A stretch of 19,790 nucleotides of DNA from JADJLQ01 sp031417835 (GTDB taxonomy: Bacteria; Bacteroidota; Bacteroidia; Chitinophagales; Saprospiraceae). The stretch spans positions 1 to 19,790 of the forward strand of contig JANOWJ010000207.1 of assembly GCA_031417835.1 (NCBI GenBank). Reading direction: 5' to 3'. Shown here in pieces: positions 15,224 to 19,790 of the stretch. The notes beneath the pieces are model-generated. The model was not told the DNA's origin. It did no database searches and was given only the letters and a program-made list of their open reading frames with translations. A program made the translations under genes and the position numbers. The stretch's first letter is position 1, and the number at the start of each line of letters is the position of its first letter.

Positions 15224-15709
15224 TTATTTTGCCTCAAGTGATTTGTCAATTACCCAAGGAATGTTAGTGTCAAACTCTATTTGAACTAATCCGTTTTTTT
15301 CATCAAAGTATGTCATGTCGTTTCCTTCACCAAAACCAATTGAGAAGTTGTCGCTAATTTTTGTCAAGTCAAAGGTGAAACCGTTGCCGCTTGCTATTGG
15401 AACTCTATAATCTTTACCTGTCAGCATTTGTCCTTTGAAGTGAAACCAACCGCCAATATGATAAAGTCCGTTGGGAATTTTCTCCCAGGAAGTTATTTCA
15501 ACTTCCTTTCTATAATCAATTCCCAAGCCGCTGAAAAGTTTTAGCACTTCGTCAGGAAATACTTTGTCCCGAAACGCAACATAATTTTTACAGTCGTTGC
15601 AAACACAACTGTCTGCTCCACTAACCGAAACCCTTTCATAAGTCTGACATGTCAACTCACGGTCAACCTCAAACTCCCAATCTTTATATTTTACTGTCGT
15701 AACTGTCAC
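15224..15709 (-). CDS. Hypothetical protein with a CxCxxC N-terminal motif
   Basis: I do not recognise a named family. The 161-residue protein has no signal peptide. Near the N-terminus it shows CQTYERVSVSGADSCVCNDC (Cys21, 35, 37, 40) followed by KNYVAFRD, suggesting a small metal site. The middle contains GLGIDYRKEVEI and GLYHIGGWFHFKG, and the end VQIEFDTNIPWVID. These blocks recall small uncharacterised bacterial proteins with a CxxCxNF motif and a GGWFHF strand, but that is recollection, not a search result. The gene is alone between spacer repeat E2 and the IS element, in the same orientation as its neighbours. Confidence 0.7.
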   Translation of the reverse strand: MTVTTVKYKDWEFEVDRELTCQTYERVSVSGADSCVCNDCKNYVAFRDKVFPDEVLKLFSGLGIDYRKEVEITSWEKIPNGLYHIGGWFHFKGQMLTGKDYRVPIASGNGFTFDLTKISDNFSIGFGEGNDMTYFDEKNGLVQIEFDTNIPWVIDKSLEAK

Positions 15710-15753
15710 TGTTTTGTGTCAGTCGGTTGATGTTTGCACTGTCGTCAAAGCAT

Positions 15754-15780
15754 TGTATCGTCCTGATTTTAGTTGACTCT
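15754..15780. repeat. IS terminal inverted repeat, orfB-side end
   Basis: TGTATCGTCCTGA followed by TTTTAGTTGACTC matches the opposite end in reverse complement at about 20 of 27 positions. Confidence 0.65.
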
Positions 15781-15851
15781 TTTTCACGTTTTCCACAGCG
15801 GGATAAGGTGGCTGTGTTTTACGTTTTGAGTTTAGTTGTTCATCTTTGTTT

Positions 15852-15918
15852 CATCAGTTGAAGCAGACCTGGTGTTTAGTTCTGGGGAGATCTGAAGCCA
15901 GGAAGGAATAAACTGATG
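15852..15918. other. Nested palindrome in the noncoding tail of the IS
   Basis: CATCAGTT (15852-15859) pairs with AACTGATG (15911-15918), and inside it CCTGG (15868-15872) pairs with CCAGG (15898-15902). Exactly eight bases separate the two stems on each side. It lies between the transposase stop and the IS end. Confidence 0.5.
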
Positions 15919-15940
15919 CGACGAAGTATTTATACTTTAC

Positions 15941-15970
15941 AAAATGGTTACTTTAATCGGTAGCCATTTT
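15941..15970 (-). terminator. Stem-loop after the transposase gene, possible terminator
   Basis: AAAATGGTTAC (15941-15951) pairs with GTAGCCATTTT (15960-15970) over 11 positions with one G-T wobble, around an eight-base loop, 20 bases beyond the orfB stop. The T-run is short and part of the stem, so a terminator role is tentative. Confidence 0.45.
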
Positions 15971-15989
15971 TGTTTAAATACTTTGGAGC

Positions 15990-16936
15990 TTATGCCTCTA
16001 CCAAATCTCCCCATTGGAGTGCTTTGCTTCGATAGGTTTTCCAAACCCGTCTTAAAGCACCTGTGCATTGGTGAGCATCATTGGGTGTTAGCCATTGTAC
16101 ACTTCGGTGAGGCCGCTGTTTGTTATAAAACTCAATGAACTTTCTGATCTCTGTTTTTGCTTCATCAATATTACAAAAATTTATTTGCCTGTCATTGGTA
16201 AATTCTTCCTTGATGGTTTTGTGTATGCGTTCTGCTACGGCATTCTCCAAAGGGTCACCGGTTTGTGTCATGCTGATTCGTATTTGTTGTTTCTGCAAGA
16301 GTGTTACATACTCATGGCAACAGTATTGCACGCCTCTGTCGCTGTGATGAATCAACTGCTCACTTTTATCCTTTCGGTTTCTGATAGCTTGTTTTAGAGC
16401 ATCTATACAACCTTTTACGCTTAAAGAATCATGAACACAATGACCTACAATCTTCCTGGAATATAAATCAGTGATAATGCTCAGGTAACAAAATTTGTCC
16501 TGGGGCTTTAACCACAGGTAGGTGATATCCGATACCCATATTTCGTTAGAACGTAATGGTGTAGTGGACTCTATTAAATTTTTGTATCTGTTGAAATGAT
16601 GATAACTGCAGGTTGTTTTCGTTCTGCAACGTTTTGACTTGATGAGCAAATGATTGTTTCGCAGCAGATCAAAGAACTTATCCCGGCCCATTTTTATATC
16701 ATGGGTCTTAAATTCTTTTTGTAAACACTGGTGCAGGTTTCTGCCGCTGCCACGTTTCCATATTTCCCGTTTTTTTTTGATAAGCCCAACAATGACTTCT
16801 TCCTTTACTGCTGCGTTGGCGTTTTGATGCAACAGTTTATAATAAGCCTGTTTGCTGCGCCCAAACACCTGGCACATTTCAGTTACTTTTTCTTTTGGCC
16901 GTTGTTTTTGGAAGGAGTTGATTGTTAGGCACCATG
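15990..16936 (-). CDS. IS3-family transposase orfB (DDE integrase)
   Basis: From the internal ATG at 16877 the frame encodes 295 residues with an rve integrase core. The catalytic triad is visible: Asp117 in WVSDITYLW, Asp180 in HHSDRGVQY and Glu216 in ENAVAERIHK, giving the D-35-E spacing typical of IS3. An HTH_21-like segment (RNLHQCLQKEF...GRDKFFDLLR) precedes it. The frame is open upstream to the slippery site at 16937-16943, so the active enzyme is probably an OrfAB fusion made by -1 frameshifting. It performs copy-out-paste-in transposition. All catalytic residues are present, so the element may be active. Confidence 0.9.
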
Positions 16937-17311
16937 CTTTTTTACGATGTCGATGTTAAACTTCTTCTCTGCAATCTCAATGGCATGTTGCCACAAGTCC
17001 GCTCGAAGCTCAGCTACCCTGAGCAATTCTTTTAACTCTTTGTTTTCTTCTTCCAGTTTTTTGTCGGTGATGTCTTTTTTCATTTCAGCAAAGTTAGCAA
17101 TCTGCTTTACTTTTGCTTCATAGCCATTCCATCCACGGCTTTGGTTAATCCAGTAAAGAATAGTGGCATTGCCTTTAATGCCGTAGAGAAGAGAAGCCTG
17201 TCGCTTATTGAGTTTGCCGCTCAATACTTCATTTACAATTTTCTGTTTGAAGGCTTCGGTGTAGAATAATTGTTGCGATCCTCTGCGATTTGAACTTTGT
17301 TTTTTACTCAT
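16925..17311 (-). CDS. IS3-family transposase orfA (DNA-binding helper)
   Basis: The 128-residue product begins MSKKQSSNRR at ATG 17309-17311. A longer frame from a TTG at 17356 would start inside the terminal inverted repeat and is rejected. It has an IS3/IS911-type helix-turn-helix (FKQKIVNEVLSGKLNKRQAS...GNATILYWINQ), then a leucine-zipper-like coiled coil (LEEENKELKELLRVAELRAD) used for dimerisation. It ends DIVKKHGA, with the frameshift site encoded in VKK. OrfA alone binds the IS ends and regulates; fused to OrfB it makes the transposase. Confidence 0.88.
   Translation of the reverse strand: MSKKQSSNRRGSQQLFYTEAFKQKIVNEVLSGKLNKRQASLLYGIKGNATILYWINQSRGWNGYEAKVKQIANFAEMKKDITDKKLEEENKELKELLRVAELRADLWQHAIEIAEKKFNIDIVKKHGA
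16937..16943 (-). promoter_or_regulatory. A-AAA-AAG programmed -1 frameshift site
   Basis: In orfA the codons GTA AAA AAG contain the heptamer A AAA AAG in the correct phase. A -1 slip there enters the orfB frame (AWCLTINSFQKQ...), which stays open to the transposase core. This is the standard IS3-family arrangement. Confidence 0.85.
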
Positions 17312-17348
17312 TTTTTGTCCTGTTTTTACTTGACTTATCCACTTTTTT

Positions 17349-17375
17349 GGATTCAACCTATTTCAGGACTATACA
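17349..17375. repeat. IS terminal inverted repeat, orfA-side end
   Basis: Read inward on the minus strand it is TGTATAGTCCTGA then AATAGGTTGAATCC, the partner of the repeat at 15754-15780. Confidence 0.65.
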
Positions 17376-17498
17376 AAAACAAAAGCTGAACAATGAACGT
17401 CGAGCTGGAACCGCTGCTGATAGTGGCACTTAGCTGATGTTACATTGTCAAGCCCTGCTTTTGCAAATACTTTTGTTGGCTGCATGTGCATTTATTAT

Positions 17499-19379
17499 TT
17501 ACTTTTTAAATGCAAGGATATTATTAACTTCCACAGCATCTCCACTGTCTAAAACCTTTATTTCAATAGATATGATTTTCTTCTTTGCATCAATTCTTTT
17601 GATGTACGTTGGTGTATCTTTCCATACTGCCGGGCTCACATCTTGCTGTAAAAATGTGTCATCAGCAAACTTTACTTTTATAGTGAATGGCATTGGCCTG
17701 CCTCCAGCATTTTCCACGGTTAATATATTATCCTTAAAGCTTTTTATTCCAATATCCATGTAGCCCCAATCAAAATACCATTTTTTCCAAAACCAGTTAA
17801 GGTCTTTGCCTGATGCCTTATTGAACGTGAACATAAAGTCGTATGGAGTGGGATGCTTATATTTCCAGGTATCTATATAAGCTTTTAAACATTTATCAAA
17901 CAGAGCTTTGCCCAGGAGCTGGTACAATGAGTAATAAGAATAGTATGATACATTGTAAGAATTTGTTGCGCTGTTTTGTAAAAGATGGCTAGGCACCATT
18001 ACAGGAGCCATGCTTTGTGACGCCATGTAGGGTTGGTCAAGTTTAATTTCAGAATTCAGGTGTAAAAACCGCCACACAAAATTGGCCAACCCTTCATCCA
18101 TCCACGCATATTTTTTTTCATTAATGCCCATCATAAACGGGAAATACATGTGGTACATTTCATGGCCGGTGGCTAAGCGGATTGCATCAAAATCACTCAT
18201 CTTTACCCCAGTCCCCTGTTCCAGCTGCTCTTTGGTCACTGCTTCATTATTTACAATTCCCGGAAATTCCATACCTCCACCTTCCAGGCCATTAAAAATT
18301 GTAAAATGCCTGTATGGAAACACATAGCGGGGGAATTCACCATGAAACATTTTTAAAGTTTCGCCAATGGCTTTCAGCCATTGATTAAACAATGGATGAT
18401 TCTCAGGATAAGCAGTATTTATAAAATATTCGCCCAATGAATCTTTATACATACAGGCATCCCAAACAAAATGATCACTAAGTGCAAAGGAAAAATCAGG
18501 AAAATTTATTGTTCTGTACTTCCATTTCAACATTTTGCCTGAAGAAGAAGTTTTAAAATCTGCTGCCGAATACACCTGTATGGGTTCAGTGCTTTTCTTC
18601 GCTTTATTTAATTTTTCGAGCTGGGTTTTTGAATATACTTCATCTTCGTTAATTGGCGGTACTGATGCCCATACCATAAAATTATCCGGCACTTCAATCT
18701 CAACCTCATAATCAGAATAATCGTGATAAAATTCAGTTGCTGCATTATATACAATTCTATCCCATCCATCAATGTCATCATACACAGCCATTTCGGGATA
18801 CCAGTAGGCAATGAACATGGAAGTAATGTCAATTGCACCACTGCGCTCAAAGCCCTTTCCGGGAATCGTATAATGCCATTTGATAAAAAGTTGAACTGAA
18901 CCTTTAGAGGCTAGTGGCTTTGTTAATACGATGCTGTAATAGGTTCCGGAGTGTGTTAAGCTGTCTGCATTATTTATATTAATGGCTTCCTTATTTACAA
19001 CTATTGTGTCAATAATTACGCCGTCGTTAGTTGGGAAATTGTTTTTGACAAATAATCCCTGCCTCGCTGCCCCCGGCTTGTAATAATCATGATAAGTATG
19101 AAAAGTCAGTTGCTCCAAAGTATCAGGACTGTTGTTATAATAAGTTATTGTGGCTTCGCCGGACAGCAATTTCTTATATGGATCAATTCTGGCTTTTAAT
19201 TTATACACTGAACGGTTTTGCCAATACGTGGTTGATACACTGCCGTCTGATTTGCGTGTGCCTTTCTCATAAGCTTTTTGAAATTCAACCGGCATATATA
19301 AACCATTGCGATAAGTCTGGGCAAATGATAGATTAGAGATAACAATGAGAACGGTTGCAATAATACTTTTTGATTTCAT
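17499..19379 (-). CDS. M1-family zinc metallopeptidase, secreted
   Basis: This 626-residue protein has a signal peptide (MKSKSIIATVLIVISNLSFA, cleavage near Ala20-Gln21). The N-terminal beta domain of about 300 residues resembles the aminopeptidase N-like region, followed by a gluzincin core. GGGMEFPG at 367-374 stands for the GxMEN substrate loop; HEMYH at 406-410 holds two zinc ligands and the catalytic Glu407; Glu429 in MDEGLANF, 18 residues on, is the third ligand. The family removes N-terminal residues from peptides, in the periplasm here. Length and motif spacing are normal for M1 enzymes of Bacteroidota. A promoter candidate lies at 19427-19455. It is alone between the IS element and a small remnant, and its sequence is intact. 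Confidence 0.92.
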   Translation of the reverse strand: MKSKSIIATVLIVISNLSFAQTYRNGLYMPVEFQKAYEKGTRKSDGSVSTTYWQNRSVYKLKARIDPYKKLLSGEATITYYNNSPDTLEQLTFHTYHDYYKPGAARQGLFVKNNFPTNDGVIIDTIVVNKEAININNADSLTHSGTYYSIVLTKPLASKGSVQLFIKWHYTIPGKGFERSGAIDITSMFIAYWYPEMAVYDDIDGWDRIVYNAATEFYHDYSDYEVEIEVPDNFMVWASVPPINEDEVYSKTQLEKLNKAKKSTEPIQVYSAADFKTSSSGKMLKWKYRTINFPDFSFALSDHFVWDACMYKDSLGEYFINTAYPENHPLFNQWLKAIGETLKMFHGEFPRYVFPYRHFTIFNGLEGGGMEFPGIVNNEAVTKEQLEQGTGVKMSDFDAIRLATGHEMYHMYFPFMMGINEKKYAWMDEGLANFVWRFLHLNSEIKLDQPYMASQSMAPVMVPSHLLQNSATNSYNVSYYSYYSLYQLLGKALFDKCLKAYIDTWKYKHPTPYDFMFTFNKASGKDLNWFWKKWYFDWGYMDIGIKSFKDNILTVENAGGRPMPFTIKVKFADDTFLQQDVSPAVWKDTPTYIKRIDAKKKIISIEIKVLDSGDAVEVNNILAFKK

Positions 19380-19426
19380 ACTTTAAATTTTTAAAAATAT
19401 TTTTTTTCGATAAGGTGTTTTTGTCG

Positions 19427-19455
19427 TAAAGTTATCGCCCAGCATTGTCACTCAA
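19427..19455 (-). promoter_or_regulatory. Candidate promoter for the M1 peptidase gene
   Basis: On the minus strand TTG (19453-19455), an 18-base spacer and TAACTTTA (19427-19434) resemble the Bacteroidota -33/-7 pattern, with one mismatch in the -7 box. It lies about 50 bases before the ATG. Confidence 0.35.
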
Positions 19456-19487
19456 TGAGAATAATAGCCCTAACCATTTCGTCATAC

Positions 19488-19676
19488 TTATAAAACAGCA
19501 TCTTTTATAAAGGAAGTAATAATTCCCAATCCTAGAACAAATAATAATGCAATTGGCAAATTTATAATCTTAATTCTATTTTTATATTCCGATAGTATGC
19601 TTTCGGTAGCAATAATAGCAGAGTAGAGTTGTTTTGGAGCATTGCAGCCAACACAAAGGAATGTTGAATGAATGCC
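19488..19676 (-). pseudogene. Small membrane protein, 5'-incomplete frame
   Basis: This minus-strand frame of 62 codons reads a soluble part with STFLCVGCNAPKQLYSAIIA (CxxC) and EYKNRIKIINL, then a hydrophobic helix PIALLFVLGLGIITSFI and a short tail. The composition looks coding, but a TGA closes it upstream and there is no ATG or GTG start. The 5' end may have been lost or frameshifted, near the inverted repeat at 19658-19733. I do not recognise a family. Confidence 0.35.
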
Positions 19677-19733
19677 TCATATCACTGTCAAAAATACGAA
19701 ACTACTCACAAATAGGGCATTCATCAACATTCC
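19658..19733. repeat. Inverted repeat near the right edge
   Basis: GGAATGTTGAATGAATGCC (19658-19676) is the reverse complement of GGCATTCATCAACATTCC (19716-19733) apart from one extra A. The arms are separated by 39 bases. No gene could be supported between here and the window end at 19790. Confidence 0.6.
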
Positions 19734-19790
19734 AAGTTGAACGAAGCCGCTACCCGACATAAGGGGCTTAACTCTCTCATAAGAGGAATT

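Larger units (their letters stand above)
15754..17375 (-). mobile_element. IS3-family insertion sequence
   Basis: The element contains orfA and orfB with a -1 slippery site. It is bounded by TG...CA-type ends: TGTATCGTCCTGA at 15754 and the inverted TGTATAGTCCTGA ending at 17375. The terminal repeats match at about 20 of 27 positions. The length is about 1.62 kb, somewhat long for the family because 236 bp of noncoding sequence follow orfB. No 3-5 base target duplication is evident (CAT on the left, AAA on the right), so one end may have been rearranged or the boundary is slightly off. Confidence 0.8.

Noticed and set aside
14918..15241. Plus-strand 107-codon frame across spacer E2
   Set aside because: It runs through the hairpin and palindrome repeats, has no domain-like pattern, and reads repeat sequence as residues such as LPACRQ. 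It is a chance frame.
7945..15720. Integron cassette array with attC sites
   Set aside because: Same-strand lone genes suggested it, but I could not find RYYYAAC/GTTRRRY core pairs in the spacers, and there is no integron integrase in the window.
17312..17356. TTG start at 17356 for IS3 orfA
   Set aside because: It would start within the terminal inverted repeat; ATG at 17311 gives a normal OrfA start.
1..19790. CRISPR arrays, tRNA or rRNA genes, phage genes, known defence systems
   Set aside because: No regularly spaced direct repeats, no cloverleaf or rRNA-like stretches, and no nuclease, toxin, reverse transcriptase or phage structural motifs were recognised.

Overview
The window looks like accessory chromosome from an uncultured or environmental member of the Bacteroidota, probably Chitinophagia or Saprospiria. 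Supporting signs are AT-rich DNA, starts without Shine-Dalgarno sequences, a TTTG-N19-TAnnTTTG-like promoter, two-component-regulator propeller repeats, DUF1080, DUF2024, and protein types typical of that phylum. This is inference from gene content; no rRNA or other phylogenetic marker is present.

Layout. (1) 1-83: the 5' tip of a class III adenylate/guanylate cyclase gene leaving the window. (2) 84-811: a scar made of a deletion-bearing duplicate. The 3' end of a DUF1080 gene is joined to a 230-bp noncoding block and a decayed ribulokinase start, next to a truncated lipoprotein gene. (3) 822-5220, minus strand: a sugar-oxidation style cluster, with a Gfo/Idh oxidoreductase (broken by several small indels), a DUF1080 protein (frameshifted tail) and an intact PQQ-dependent dehydrogenase with a fused cytochrome c domain. 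(4) 5292-7205, plus strand: the second copy of the 230-bp block followed by an intact L-ribulokinase, araB. (5) 7206-7944: a gene graveyard holding the C-termini of a cupin protein and a serine beta-lactamase-family hydrolase. (6) 7945-12280, minus: single genes (S41 peptidase, MFS transporter, propeller lipoprotein) separated by spacers with structured repeats. (7) 12409-14740, minus: a tight five-gene unit of protoglobin, secreted unknown protein, 40-residue membrane peptide, DUF2024 and Cys-rich MarR regulator, with a promoter/operator candidate at its head. (8) 15224-15709: an unrecognised Cys-containing protein. (9) 15754-17375: a complete-looking IS3-family element with a canonical A-AAA-AAG frameshift site. 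(10) 17499-19379: an M1 metallopeptidase, then a possible remnant of a small membrane protein.

How the genes fit together. Gfo/Idh, DUF1080 and the PQQ enzyme would act on sugars or polyols at the periplasm, and AraB would phosphorylate ribulose inside the cell, but the cluster is visibly decaying. The protoglobin unit reads as a gas- or redox-responsive operon that encodes its own regulator as the last gene, by a start/stop overlap with DUF2024.

The most unusual signals are: the 230-bp noncoding block, about 98% identical between copies while the adjoining coding sequence is far more diverged; a short CCTGCC/GGCAGG palindrome that appears to have inserted both into a spacer repeat and, in frame, into a propeller protein; a pair of related hairpin-forming spacers; and an operator-like palindrome lying between the -33 and -7 elements of the protoglobin promoter.
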